From assembly GCA_029168955.1 (NCBI GenBank), contig JAPDOI010000209.1, positions 1,054,001-1,118,000 of the forward strand: 64,000 bases of DNA. Reading direction: 5' to 3'. The translations under genes were made by a program, and so were the position numbers. This stretch comes from Aplectana chamaeleonis. Its lineage: Eukaryota; Nematoda; Chromadorea; Rhabditida; Cosmocercidae. Positions within the stretch are counted from its first letter, which is position 1. Each line of letters opens with the position of its first letter. Shown piece after piece: positions 46,101-55,796 of this stretch. The notes below the pieces were generated by a model. That model made no database searches and was not told the DNA's origin. It was given only the letters and a program-made list of their open reading frames with translations.

Positions 46101-48511
46101 GTTTGGTTACGAGCAGGTTTCCGGCTTTGTGTTCTTCGAAGCTGTAGGGCAAAGCCAGCTACACGGTGGTTAGTTAGCAACGAAAAAGTTATGGTGCTAA
46201 TGGCTTGCTGTATAATGAGGTCTCAACGAGGGATAGTTCATGTGTCAGCGGCAGAATTGGGCAGCGTAGGATAGCTCAACGGCTCTGCCGCTTTCAACTC
46301 GATCATAAGATCAGTAGTGAAAATACTGCAATAAAGACAACGTACACGCTCGCAAAAGTTGCTGGGATAGCAACCTCAACTGGACCTTACGGCTCCACAT
46401 GGGAAACTCACGTCGTCGGAAACGTCAGAAACGAGTGGAAAGGACATTATTCGAGCCTTGTTGAGCAAGCAAAACATGCAGTCTCCGTCCACTTCCTTTA
46501 CAGTTTCCGTCACTCAATACAAACTCCCAAGTGGTTGCTAGAATGAAGTAATGTATTTAGTCTTTTACACTTCCAACGACGTAGGCATTTCAGTACAATA
46601 AGTAAGTCATTGTTGTGCTCTGCGACAACCCTGGCGCGGTCGCAGAAGAGAGCGACGTCGCTGTCGTCGAGGGCCAGTTGTGTTATGCTATACATCGCTC
46701 TAAGGCGCTATTCATACTACTCAACGCCAGTGCGGCACGCGCGTGCCGCGCTGGCGTGGCGTTTGTGTATGAATACTTTCTACGCGCGTGACGCGCGTGC
46801 CGCGCTTGCGGAGACTCTGAACACTCCAGCGGCGACGCCATGGCAGAGCGGTGAAGCTGGAATGAATGAGACGATCGATAAATAATATCAGTGGATGAAA
46901 AGGCCAAGGCGTTCCGGGTAACAGTATGAATACTGCAGCGACGACGCCATGGCGGAGCGGTCGGAGCGTGACGCTTGTGCCGCGCGGGCGGGGCGTCAAG
47001 CCATCCATACACAAACGCCACGCCAGCGCGGCACGCGCGTGCCGCGCTGGCGTTGAGTAGTATGAAAAGCGCCTAAGGGGTCGTTTATACTCCCACCGCC
47101 AAGCGGCACGGCACAGTGAATTTTTTTGATATTGATCACGCGGCGCGGCACGATCGATATTGTAGAATCGCACTTTTCGGCACCGCTCGGCGGCGGAAGT
47201 ATAAACGACGCCTAACTTACATATGACACGCGCCGTCGCCCGCGCAATAGCAGAATCGCATCAACAACACGGAATCATTTTTCCATACATAATTTCTTAA
47301 TTCTTGACCATTTCGCAAACCAAAGCAAGCTGAAGCACGCAAACGTCGAATTGAGGTGAATTCACAAAGCAGCGCACAGATATCGTAAAATACGATTTGG
47401 GTGAAATTATCGTGATGAATGCAGTGAAGTTAAAATATGAGAGCACAATCTTAGAAACGGAGAGACTCTTCAAAAATGCTGCAGAGATTACTATCGCCCG
47501 ACTTCCTGTGAACTCCGAGAAATATTGAAGCGACCCTTCGGCTACTACCCCGCGACTCCACCTCGATCCCGAGCTCTGCCGCGACTCCCCCGCGATTCTT
47601 TCGGCAGGCGCCGAGCCGGAGGAATCGCGGCAAAATTTCTCTGAGAAGCTGTAGCACTTTTCTTAACCAGACTATGATTTCCTTGTCCCATTCAGATGCG
47701 GTGTTCAATGATATTGAAATTTCTGGGAAGCCTGCCAGAGGGACCAGAGCACCCGCTGAACCTGGACTTGAAGGCGTAAGTTTCCAAAAACAGAAATAAC
47801 CTTCTGATCGTATGTCAACAGAATGCTATCAAATATGAATTCCAGTCAATAGAAAGTTGTCATTGCGTTCAGCCTCAAAATTTAATGTGGACCACTGAAA
47901 ACATAGAATCTGTCGTAAACGATTTTGAACGCACCTAGTTAGACTCTGGAAAACCCCTAGTGACCTGTGCATTTCGGATATCACCAGCAGCGGAGCGTGG
48001 GCCTCGGTGAAATATAACTGGTGATAAGGAGATTCCGACGAAAAAGCCACCGCTCCGCTTTGTGACAATCGAAGACAGGAGTTCATTTGAAATGAACCAG
48101 AGTTTAACAGTAGTGGCAATTTCTATTCACTAACACGTGAAGTCGATCGCAAAATACTCTTGCGAGAGTTCTTCGTTGATTTTAAGAGCACAGACTGCTC
48201 TTCTCTGTTTTTCAGGGTCCAGGTGATACGACACCAGCACAAATCAGTAAAGAAAATATTGGTATGATGTTTCCTTCCATCATTTTTTCCCAGAAGTTTT
48301 ATCTTCCCTCTCGAAATTGAATCATTTCTTCAGTAATATTGCCTTTTGTTTCAGTTCCACCGGGAGCCACACCGGGTGCCCCACCAATACCAAAGGTTGG
48401 TTTATTGAAAATTCACAAGCTCACTACATGAAATTTTTTCATTGATTTCAGGATGATTCATCGAAAGATGCTGAAAATATGCCAAAAATCACCACCGATC
48501 ACTTTTTCTAA
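31165..48511 (+). CDS. Fourteen-exon gene, predicted type I membrane protein with Thr-rich stalk and Pro-rich tail
   Basis: Exons in continuous phase: 31165-31417, 31478-31535, 31614-31730, 32670-32902, 33234-33267, 41753-41870, 41968-42000, 42874-43032, 43147-43186, 43321-43365, 47696-47775, 48216-48261, 48355-48395, 48452-48511; 1317 bases, about 438 residues. Order in the protein: an N-terminal region with an N-glycosylation site (NVSYPDC) and FRDYFSKLGNHMNIFLDM; a Thr-rich stalk (YTTTTTIATTTTKTT); an acidic patch (DLDDWDDYMDDIEHG); one transmembrane helix (IPLLILIIILALILIFLLIC) followed by basic residues; a Lys/Glu/Pro-rich tail with seven prolines and a C-terminus KITTDHFF. The 5' end is incomplete: no signal peptide is seen and the first acceptor is weak, with a stop at 31159. 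Exon 10 to 11 is the least certain join. Introns hold a hAT transposon, six TTAA elements and a nested opposite-strand gene. Family not recognised. Confidence 0.65.
32092..32521. repeat. TTAA element, GCATACACGCTCGTAAACG subfamily, copy 2
   Basis: Left end TTAAAGGCAGCATACACGCT, right end ACGAGCGTGTATGCTGGCTTT. Sits in intron 3 of the large gene and matches 5225-5694. Confidence 0.8.
33442..33987. repeat. TTAA element, GGCAGTGGTCACG subfamily, copy 2, reversed
   Basis: Flanking TTAA at 33442-33445 and 33984-33987. The interior is the inverted counterpart of 29691-30223 (GTCCACCATCAAAGGACAAG, CATCGATGTTCATGATGTGG). Lies in intron 5. Confidence 0.8.
35176..35583. repeat. GC-rich hairpin cluster, GGCGCTATTCATACT family
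   Basis: TAAGGCGCTATTCATACTCC at 35178 and AGTATGAATAGCGCGTAAGC at 35566 bound nested palindromes (CGCCAGCGCGGCACGCG; CCGTCGCCGCCATGGCCGC with its inverse). Related to the element at 46691-47077. Inserted within the hAT element. Confidence 0.6.
35800..36240. repeat. Dispersed short direct/inverted motif block within the hAT
   Basis: The word CTTGGCCACGCCCA at 35862 and 36100 and its inverse GGGCGTGGCCAT at 35960 recur, with GCGACCCC at both borders. Open on both strands but without splice phase. Probably a small decayed element. Confidence 0.3.
36671..36946. repeat. TA-ended palindromic element, copy 2
   Basis: TACTGTGCTCATCTGGGCCA to its complement GGCCCAGATGAGCATAGTA. Inserted in the hAT transposon upstream of the transposase gene. 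Confidence 0.8.
37186..37309. repeat. Short palindromic element, copy 4, perfectly matched arms
   Basis: Left arm AATCCTAATCATACTTTGCT, then ATCCCTATTGAAGGTTGGCG; the right arm is the exact complement around a CTATATTATAGC loop. Core as in copies 1-3, outer arm sequence unique to this copy. Confidence 0.8.
37914..40275 (+). pseudogene. hAT transposase, intron-containing, inactivated
   Basis: A BED-type zinc finger lies at 37914-38092 (KYHFRKVAGKFQCKECQ, then GTTSGLLYHLRTRHP) but has an in-frame TAA at 38007. The catalytic region follows: QLANHITIGFDLWSDDG, then after a frameshift near 38530-38545 LGVANVRTDSHTADLIAEKI and KVIAAVRDGASYVV. Another break occurs near 38900. Exons 39287-39380, 39684-39827, 39884-39949 and 40009-40275 carry the rest, ending in the hAT dimerisation domain (CPSGRAELERTFSTAGI; SHKHFEMLLTLSKN). 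Introns are short (50-300 bp). Two or more frameshifts and one stop mean this copy makes no full transposase. Confidence 0.85.
40905..41393. repeat. TTAA element, GGCACACTGCACCCTC subfamily, copy 2
   Basis: TTAA at 40905-40908 and 41390-41393, ends GGCACACTGCACCCTC / GGGTGTCCCGTGCC. Matches 30219-30711. In intron 5 of the large gene. Confidence 0.8.
42074..42630. repeat. TTAA element, GGCAGTGGTCGCG subfamily, copy 3
   Basis: Flanked by TTAA 42074-42077 and 42627-42630; same orientation and sequence as 29691-30223. Fills most of intron 7 of the large gene. Confidence 0.85.
43507..43643 (+). other. Possible alternative terminal exon of the large gene
   Basis: After a GAG acceptor-like site the frame reads ITVVSSVDTYEDPDDGGC, then KKHPVYPDVADAVNMKYVEA and stops with TGA at 43641. 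It could follow exon 9/10 only through a weak donor. A partly inverted copy of the same sequence lies at 43660-43715 (AAAAACACCCGATGTGGCTGA on the minus strand), hinting at an element rather than an exon. Confidence 0.25.
44257..44278 (+). other. SL1 spliced-leader-like sequence, copy 1, followed by GT
   Basis: Twenty-one of 22 bases match the nematode SL1 leader (GGTT, then C for T, then AATTACCCAAGTTTGAG), and the next two bases are GT, the donor position in a true SL RNA. The rest of an SL RNA (stem-loops, Sm site) is not evident, so this is unlikely to be a functional SL gene. It lies in a ~200-bp block shared with copies at 50568 and 58408, within intron 10 of the large gene. Confidence 0.7.
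44555..44865. repeat. Partial copy of the element at 61090-61561
   Basis: About 300 bases match 61265-61561: AACGCAGACAGA, CGCCACGGTACCG, ACAAACCTG, CACCCTAGTTTC-like blocks and the terminal CACGAGCGGTG. The left inverted arm is missing. Confidence 0.6.
45329..45989 (-). CDS. Secreted His/Gly/Tyr/Asp-rich peptide, complete three-exon gene
   Basis: Exons 45932-45989, 45649-45870 and 45329-45516 on the minus strand, donors GTAAGA and GTAAGT, acceptors ATTACAG and TTTCTCAG; 155 residues in perfect phase. It starts MNTFTLSLLAALACTISASG, a clear signal peptide, then GYYGDHHGDHYGDEYGHDSG, a core with SNRYGGWGSF, and a His-rich tail (DYHYHHAPQHYGDDHHHGYM) ending YFFF. About two dozen histidines and many Asp give strong metal-binding potential. 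The YGGWG motif recalls nematode NLP/CNC antimicrobial peptides, and His/Gly-rich repeats occur in secreted cuticle or metal-binding proteins; either role is inference. A TATA box (46054-46060) lies 65 bp upstream of the ATG. The gene is nested, on the opposite strand, in intron 10 of the 31165-48511 gene. Confidence 0.85.
46054..46060 (-). promoter_or_regulatory. TATA box of the His-rich peptide gene
   Basis: TATATAA on the minus strand, in AAGTATATAAGCATGG, 65 bp before the start codon. Spacing fits a start site about 30 bp downstream. Confidence 0.6.
46691..47077. repeat. GC-rich TIR element with internal hairpins
   Basis: Ends AAGGCGCTATTCATACTACT and the complement AGTAGTATGAAAAGCGCCT, each followed by CAACGCCAGCGCGGCACGCG-type palindromes. 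It directly abuts the 47075-47214 element, sharing CCTAAGG at the junction. Related sequence at 35176-35583 and a fragment at 57595-57660. Confidence 0.7.
47075..47214. repeat. GC-rich palindromic element, copy 2
   Basis: AAGGGGTCGTTTATACTCCC to the complement GGAAGTATAAACGACGCCT; same family as 28857-28997. Confidence 0.75.
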
Positions 48512-48688
48512 AGATCCTCACTTCAATAGTGTTCATAAATTGATGGAAATCGTTTGTGTCGCTGTCATTTTACAGATAGGCTTTGCTTTGGTACCGTTCG
48601 GTTTGGAATCAGACACGTTGTTTTTTATGGAAATCAGCGCCGGAAGAGTCGAAGTATTGGATTGGGCCTTTCACTTATTTCAACACTT

Positions 48689-49120
48689 ATAGGCAGGGTT
48701 CGCAATAAAAACCTCTTTCGAGCTCTCTCCATGAGAATGTAGATTTGGTCTTAACAAAAGTATATATTTGTGAAAAATTGCGTGATAAAACGCAAAAACA
48801 AGGTAGAACTGCTAATTAGAGGTGTCCGCACGCCCCCAATCGCCGACATTTTCATAATGCTTGTCTATCGGTTTTTAAATTGCTCTTAAAGTCGTCACTA
48901 GTCTCTAGAGGTGCCCAGAAATTACTTCAGAAGCAAAACAAAATACGACGAAACAGGGGCTCAAGGAAATCTCGATAATGGGGTGCCAGCAGATACCAAG
49001 CAATAACTTGTTCCTGAGCCATTTTTTCAACTTTTGACTCATTTTCACTTTTGTGATTTCCAGATCTGCATTCTCATGAGGATAGAAGGTCAACCGTTTA
49101 CATCACGAACCCTGCCTTTG
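48689..49120. repeat. Element with TAGGCAGGGTTCGC ends
   Basis: Left end TAGGCAGGGTTCGCAATAAA, right end ATCACGAACCCTGCCTTTGG, plus matching inner words (CATGAGAATGTAGATTTGG with its inverse near 49060). Fragments of the same family occur at 41640-41720, 55200-55290 and 56404. Confidence 0.6.
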
Positions 49121-50211
49121 GACGGGTCTGCAGAGTTGCAGCGACCGGCGAGTGGTCGTCGAGCGTCAGACTTGAAGCGAATCTATCGGTTGCCGCTCGC
49201 TGGCAGTGAAGCGGAACCGTCGCGGCGTCATAACACTGCGGAGCCATCTCGTCACCCTTCACGCCGCGTCGGTCGCAGGAGTCGCCCGGTAGAATCAATA
49301 TTGCATCGCACAGCGTTGCTAATCGCCGCGAGCAATGCCGCGACTTGAACGCTGTATTCTCCGCGTGTCCACACTGCGCATCCAGGCCATAAAACATTCA
49401 ATATTTTCAAAGTTTTAAGACGTGAGATCTTTCTTGATTACTATCAGGTCCTTCATAGTGAAGGCTATTAACAGTTACAGTGGTCAAGCAGTAGGGGGGA
49501 GGGGGCTGCTAGAAAGACAAAAGTCTTATGGTGAATATCGGAAAGGGGCAAGTCGAAATTCACAGCGATTTCTCTCCGACAATGAGCGCGAAGATTCGAA
49601 AATTTTGAAACTCTCAAATTCACGGCTTCCGGAATTTTTTTAAACCGGGGAATATAAGTGCCTACAATAAGGTTGCTTCCAGTAATACTCTGCTGGGTTG
49701 GAGTAACTTAATTTTCGATAAGATTTCGATATTTTGGAATTGATTCAAGGGTTAATTAACTACAGTACTTGAAATCAGAAAGATTAATTGGAAAGAATTT
49801 ACTGTTCTTTGTTGTTCGGACACAAATGTTCGAATAGTTGAGGTTTTCGCGTTAAATAATACTGAATACGTAGAGTAAAATTTTGCATTCTTTCAATTCT
49901 AACATTGGATAGCAGAAAACGCATGGGGTGAACCTCGATCACAGAATGCAATAATTTTCTATGTGAGGATCTCCATGTTTCAGAATAGCTGTGCTAATTA
50001 ATTGTTCCTTGTTGAAAATCGGGATATCCTTACCTTTTCTGAAAAATCTGTACACGCCTCGAACTTGACTAGAATGGCAAATTTGCCACTCCTAATCGTG
50101 CAATCAGTTGGTCCGCTATTTAGATGTCAGTTTCATAGCACTGTGCTGTCGTTCTCTGAACGAAATTCCGGTTCACATTTGCGGAAACGGCTTTTGCATC
50201 AAGCGATAGCA
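49121..50211. other. Unassigned stretch
   Basis: A GC-rich part to 49400 without clear repeat structure, then AT-rich sequence. No exon pair in phase and no long inverted repeat seen. Confidence 0.3.
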
Positions 50212-50877
50212 CTCAGAAAAACGAAAACAAGTTACTTGTAAGATATCTGAGCCGATGTAAGTTACTTGCGACTTATCTCAGGTTATTTAAGTTACATGAA
50301 ACTTATCGGCGGGATACTGCGTGCGGTGCGCCTTCGATATGTTACATGTATCTTAAGTGACCTGAGATAAGTCGCAAGTAACTTACGCCGGCTCAGATAA
50401 GTTTTCGATTTCTGAGAGGTAACTGTGTGTAGTGCGCCTCCGATATGTTACATGTAACTTAAATGGCACAATGTAACTCGCAAGTAACTTAAATCGGACG
50501 GGAAGATATTTCCAAGGGGGATGTACGACGCACTCGCGGGGTCAGGCTTACGACTGGCGTTGCTGTTGGTTCAATTACCCAAGTTTGAGATACTTGACCT
50601 CGAACCAGCAGGGAAGGCTCCGCACAAGATTTTTTTGGCTAAGTGTGTTGTCTGAGACGCGCGTGCTGCGTCGCGTGTCGTCTGCGTCACGTGATGGCCA
50701 CCCATAGTGAGAATATAGATGTAAGTTACATGTGAAATAAGTGTAACTTACATGCAATTCAAATTCAAGTTACATGTAATATAAATGTATGCTACATGTA
50801 ATATAAATGTAAGATACTTGAGACATTCAAGTAAGTTACATTTATATCACAATTAACTTGTTTTGATTTTTTTGAGC
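50212..50877. repeat. TIR element carrying SL1-like motif, copy A
   Basis: Ends CAGAAAAACGAAAACAAGTT and the complement of TCAAAAAAATCAAAACAAGTT, followed by repeated ACATGTAACTT / AAGTTACTTG words on both sides. The centre includes the SL1-like motif (50568-50589) and GTGTCGTCTGCGTCACGTG. Copy B is at 58157-58678. Confidence 0.7.
50568..50589 (+). other. SL1 spliced-leader-like sequence, copy 2
   Basis: Identical to copy 1 over 22 bases (one change from SL1) but followed by GA rather than GT. About 45 bases downstream the T-rich GATTTTTTTGG resembles an Sm site, as SL RNAs have, though spacing and flanking stem-loops are not established. Confidence 0.7.
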
Positions 50878-51069
50878 ATGAGAATCGTGCTTAGACCACT
50901 TGTTCCCCGCACGATTCGCCCCTCTGCCAGCACGATTATCATCGTGTCGCCTGATTCAACAGCCGAAGTGCGCGATCGCGGACCGGAACTGCTCCGAGAA
51001 CGACAGTACGTAGTACGGTTGTTGCGTCTGGAAATTTCAAAAACCACGTGGAGAAAAAATATTAAATAA
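50878..51069 (+). CDS. Short ORF of 63 codons abutting an element end
   Basis: ATG at 50878 follows the T-rich end of the SL1-motif element (TTTTTTTGAG), which resembles a splice acceptor. The reading MRIVLRPLVPRTIRPSAST, then EVRDRGPELLRERQYVVRL and a basic end is regular and protein-like, but the minus strand is open too and no second exon was matched. Unknown family. Confidence 0.25.
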   Translation: MRIVLRPLVPRTIRPSASTIIIVSPDSTAEVRDRGPELLRERQYVVRLLRLEISKTTWRKNIK

Positions 51070-51159
51070 GCATGTTCTGAGCGCTGTTCTGGTGTTTGGC
51101 TGTTCACTTTTTTGTATCAAGACACGGTGCTGGGTTTGTTCCTCAGTCGCAGAAAGTTG

Positions 51160-51560
51160 TCACAAAATCCCTGCTAAAACCTTGTCATAAATAAGGATAG
51201 CAGCAGAAGATTGGATTACTTCACTTCTCAAAATAGTCGCGGTGCGGGGAATACAGTCCCTTGTCAGTGAGATGATGAGCTTTATACAACCATCGAGGTT
51301 GAGGTTATGGTAAGAGGATTTATCCGTGAATAGAATTGTGGCGGCCAACGACCTGTGCACCGGCAAAAGCGCGTCGGAGAGCAGCCGCTGTCCACCGGCA
51401 ATATGATAACGGGGTGTATTCGCCGCGGTCGTGTAAACGTGCAAAAACCGTCTTCAAGTTCCGACGTTCACCACTGTGTCACGAAAAAGGGCCCGTCGTC
51501 CCAGTTTTCAGCCATCGTCCGCGCTTTTTTCTCCACGCGCCGTGGGAATCGTTCACCACC
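51160..51560 (-). other. GC-rich stretch open in three minus-strand frames
   Basis: One frame has 80+ codons including SLAATILFTDKSSYHNLNLD, another reads NLKTVFARLHDRGEYTPLSY, and a third upstream reads MWVVTAVAAFTGLVVNDSHG. The frames overlap, so at most part is coding. No splice chain separates them. Confidence 0.2.
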
Positions 51561-52215
51561 AGCCCGGTGAATGCCGCCACTGCGGTAACCACCCACATGT
51601 CAAAAAATATCAATATGCACAAAAAATTGTACAAGCACACAGTTATGTGGAAATCTCAGATTTCGTCCCTCCCTGAGCTTGAACTGTGCTAGGCGACAAA
51701 CTGCTAATAAGACAGGCCGCTGAACCTGAAAGGCTCGGGCGACGACCCTTTCCGATTTTTAGGGGCTAGGCGTGAAGCCAAAATTCTTGGCAGGCCGACA
51801 TTTTTATGTATTTATTTATTATTCATTCATGGACGCGAACACGTAAAGATCCACGTGGATAAAGCTTTACTAAATCCGCAACAACAACAACATCAACGCT
51901 ACAACAACCTAGTAATACAATGGGCGAAAATATTATTAAAAGAGAAAATAATGAAACTGCGTAGACCGGATCCTAATTGGAACAACCATATGATAAAAAC
52001 CGTGGCATACAGGAACAAAAAAACTCAAGGTGGGCAAAATAAACGATACGATTCTTATTACTTAGAGCTGTAAGAAAAAAAGTATGGGAATCAAAGTATG
52101 GAAAATATGGAAAATAAATAGAGCTAAAACTCAACGATCCCTCGGCTTTCTTGCGCTGATCGACGAAGGCGAAAACCGTGGGGTCAGTATCAGCCACCAT
52201 CACCCGCTCATTCCT

Positions 52216-52792
52216 TTAAAGGCATCGTTCGCGATGAAATTTGTTCCTGAGTTTTCACTATATTTAGGAAGCTTTAGTACCTTACACAACAGCCGCATTC
52301 AAGAAACCGCTAAAAAGTTACTGAAAACTGCTTTTCCGGACCACTGTTTCTTCGTTTTCAGACCCCATTCAACCAATCGACGCATGAGAGTGGAACAGTT
52401 GATCGCTACGAATCGCTGTGTTGACCCGTGATCTCCCGATCATATCCCCTTCATCTTATTTTCACCTGATTTTCAAGGGAGAAATGGTTGTCCGATATGT
52501 GCAGAAAAGGCATTCATGACGTAATCATATGATATATTTCATCATCTTCCACGCATTCTTACTATATCACTTTTTAATCAATCCCTTTCGTTTCCCATTA
52601 GGCGAACGGACGTAACAGATGATCGACCCAAAGGCCAACCCCCAAACCCAGAAAAACGTTTTCAACTGGAGATAACTCCATTTTGGTTCGATTTTAAGAT
52701 TACAGACTTCGTGAATGGCCTTATCAAGGCCCTTTTTGAACGATTTAACACAAAAACAGGAAATCGGTTTTCAGCGCGCACGGTGCCTTTAA
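52216..52792. repeat. TTAA element, GGCATCGTTCGCG subfamily
   Basis: TTAAAGGCATCGTTCGCGAT to CGCGCACGGTGCCTTTAA. First of three abutting elements. Confidence 0.7.
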
Positions 52793-53281
52793 AGGCAGCA
52801 GACACGCTCGAAAAAGTTGTTGAGATAACTGCATTAGTGGGGTCGTGCAGGCCCTAGAAGAGCCCTCACGAAGTTGCAAGCGTTAAAAACAAGTCCAAAG
52901 GACCGTATTTGAGCCGTAGTCAGTCACGAAATCATCCTTGCTCCGCCCATCGATGCGGGCTCCGCCCCTCCATACAGGTATTCAACGCTCGATTGCGGCC
53001 ACTTTAGATTACTTTTTAGGCTTTTAACGGCGTAAGCGTTCCAGAAAGGGCCGTACGAGTAGATTAGCGTCGTTATCCCAACAAATTTGTTGCTAGCTCC
53101 GCTATTTCAGCCAGTGCAGGAAAACTCGTCCATTTCAGGGCCAATATAGAACGTACCGTTATATCTTAATTTCCGTCGATTTGTTTTCGTTTTTTTCGTT
53201 ATTTCTGAATACTAACAGCTTCAGACCTTCAGTTTAATCCGTAAAATTGATATCATTTTTGAGCGTGTCTGCTGCCTTTAA
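52789..53281. repeat. TTAA element, GGCAGCAGACACGCTCG subfamily
   Basis: TTAAAGGCAGCAGACACGCT to GAGCGTGTCTGCTGCCTTTAA, sharing both bordering TTAA sites with its neighbours. Related to the 5225 and 32092 copies by GAGATAACT. Confidence 0.8.
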
Positions 53282-53731
53282 GGCAGTGTTCACGATAAAT
53301 TTCACTTCCGATATCTCCACGGTTTACGGAAGGTCTGGTGCCCTATATAGCAAGGCATGCTTAAAAAGGACACGAAAGACAGGTTTTTGAGCCAAAATAG
53401 GTCCTCTCTTGTTTACGTTGATTTTTGAGCGTGAAGGATTTGACCGCTAGAAGGATGATATATATCAGTGCAATGAAACGATCAGCTCACCCATCAGCAC
53501 TTCCTTGACTTGATCAATCCTGTAACCTGAGTCTTCATTTGTTAATTCCCAGAGGGCGGATCTGAGGCACCAGGCGTGTCTGGGACACCAAACGCTTGTT
53601 TGCAGCCGTTATTTTGCCGCTCCTGGCTCGTTTTCTACGGTTCTTTCGACACTGGAAGACTAGGATCCTTCTGGCCTATCATCGCACTATGGAAAGTCAA
53701 CGAGGATGATCATCGTGAACGCTGCCTTTAA
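53278..53731. repeat. TTAA element, GGCAGTGTTCACG subfamily
   Basis: TTAAGGCAGTGTTCACGATAA to ATCATCGTGAACGCTGCCTTTAA. Third link of the chain. Confidence 0.75.
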
Positions 53732-54449
53732 CGAACGAGAAACAAAACCTTGTCGAGACTTTTCTTGTAATCCTGCTCTTCCCGAGTGGATTCTGCTGCC
53801 GGAGCAATCAACTCTTCAATCTCGAAGTTGTGCTCGTATTGCCTCTGTAAGGCCATCTTGCCGAAATTATACAAAGTCGGAGCTCTCGACGACGTCGCTG
53901 GGGCAACTAGTGATCCATGAGTTTTCTTAACTCCAAAGAAATCTGCACAATTGGGTTGTTCACTTGAGCTTGTTCCATTGCCGCGTCCATCGGCTTCTGT
54001 GAATTAGCGCTGTGCACCTAACTTGCGCTGAGCTTCGGTTTATTGCCGTCAAGCGAATATTGGAGAGCCTGGTCCACGTTGGAAATGAGAATCGTCTCGA
54101 CCGAACAACCACAAATACATTAGGACAGTAGGGCACAACCAGTGACCGAACTAGAATACTGCATAAACGCCGAAAATGAGCGTTGCAGAGAATTACGGGC
54201 GATAAGGAACGTCGCAGAAGCGATAATAATACTGACGACGAATAAGCGGCCAGTCACCGTCGCAGAACGAACCAGAATGAATTTTTCATACTTTCAGACG
54301 GGCGTTCAGCAGCTGGGTGGGTCCTAGTCCCGCAAACTTGAGCAATGGAACCGACAACATTGCCAACATTTGAGTCCTTGCTCTACTTCAAGAGGTTAGT
54401 GAATACTTCAGGAGCAAAATAAAAGACTTGAAAACAAGCATTCATAAAA
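53732..54449. other. Unassigned stretch with one exon-like piece
   Basis: Short open readings on both strands. The only exon-like piece is ATG at 54349 reading MEPTTLPTFESLLYFKR to a GTTAGT donor at about 54400, which does not join any exon I could place. Confidence 0.2.
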
Positions 54450-55147
54450 ATCTCGTTACTCTGCCAGTGCGTAGCTAGATGCCTCCGAGGGCGCGGCCTG
54501 AAACGCCGCCCCATTCCATGTAGCGAGAATTTAAGGGTTTTAGCTACGATAGCTAAAACCCGCATATTCTTGTGTCGTTCGAACCATTGTTCTCTCTGAC
54601 GCTAAACCCGTATATTCTCGCTATAATTTTGTAGCGAGAATCTGCGGATTTAGCGGCAGGCTGTGTTGAAATGCAATCTTAACCCGCGTTGGTTACGCGG
54701 AACGCAGGGATGCCGTTCTATCAGTCCTGGCCCAGTCAACCCACCAATAACTTGACGCTCTGTGGGTGGTCGTGGAGGGTGACCCGGTGTCGCTCTATGA
54801 AAGACCTTGCTAGAGACAATTTTGGCCGCTGGGATGCTGCAGGCCGTGGGGAAGAAACGGCGATGCGCTCGATCGCAGCAGGGATCGTCTTTCAAATACA
54901 GATCAAGACTGCGTGGGTCGATCGACTGAAAGCTGCAACGAGAATAAGCGTAGAATATGCGGGTGCTGTAGCGAGAATTTACGTAGAATATGCGGGCGCT
55001 GTAGCTAAAATTTCACCAACTGAGGCTAAACTTTCCGTAATTTACGTAAATTCTCGTGTCAAAATTAGACTAGATGCCTCCGAAACCCTGGGCATCTCTG
55101 GTTTCCGTGTGAGGCATTTAGCTACGCGTTGGCGGAGTAACTTGAGG
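54450..55147. repeat. TIR element with TTTAGCTACG motif and 36-bp internal repeats
   Basis: The left end GTTACTCTGCCAGTGCGTAG is inverted at the right (CTACGCGTTGGCGGAGTAAC), followed by TAGATGCCTC on both sides. Inside are hairpins of TTTTAGCTACGATAGCTAAAA and 36-bp tandem units of GAATATGCGGGTGCTGTAGC. Non-coding. Confidence 0.55.
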
Positions 55148-55796
55148 TGGGCGCCCCCATTGCGTAAATAGCCGTTCTGAATTATTTTCGCGCGTTCCTC
55201 CCGTAGGTTTCCGCTTATTTTCACTTTTGTGATGGCTGCATCTACGTTTTCATGTGGAAAACTCAAGAACCGTTTTCATCGCGAAGGGGCCTCCCCTGCT
55301 GTTGCGCCTATATTACAATGGTCAGATATGGTTTTCTACGATTGCAAAAGAAAAAATAACCAATGCATGTTAAATTTCCAGACTAGCTTCTATTTTCTTC
55401 CATGGGGAATAATTTCAGGCTGAATCACAGGACCAGGTAGTTATCGTCCATTGTGCACCTCGTTATCAGTTTGCTGAGGTAACCCAGTGGCATCGATTGC
55501 TCTGCGTCTGCTCATTTCAGATGGTGTTCCTTAGAAGAGTGTTCCGTTTCTGCTACATCTTTCCGCTACAGAACTATTGATGTTATGATTGGCTCTTATT
55601 TTCCGTTCTCCTAGGCTTTTCCTTGCTGCTGTTATGCTCCTGAATTCTTTTCCTTCCACCACAAAATCGGAAATAAGCGCAATTCCAAGTCAAAAAAACT
55701 TCCGTCTCTCATGTGCAAAATTTTCTATCCCGAGCGGATAATACAGTACATAGTGCTGTAGACATGCTGGTAACCATTTCCATGCTGCACATTCAG

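Noticed and set aside
54689..55171. 160-codon plus-strand ORF
   Set aside because: It lies in a TIR element with tandem 36-bp units and shows no splice signals or coding pattern.
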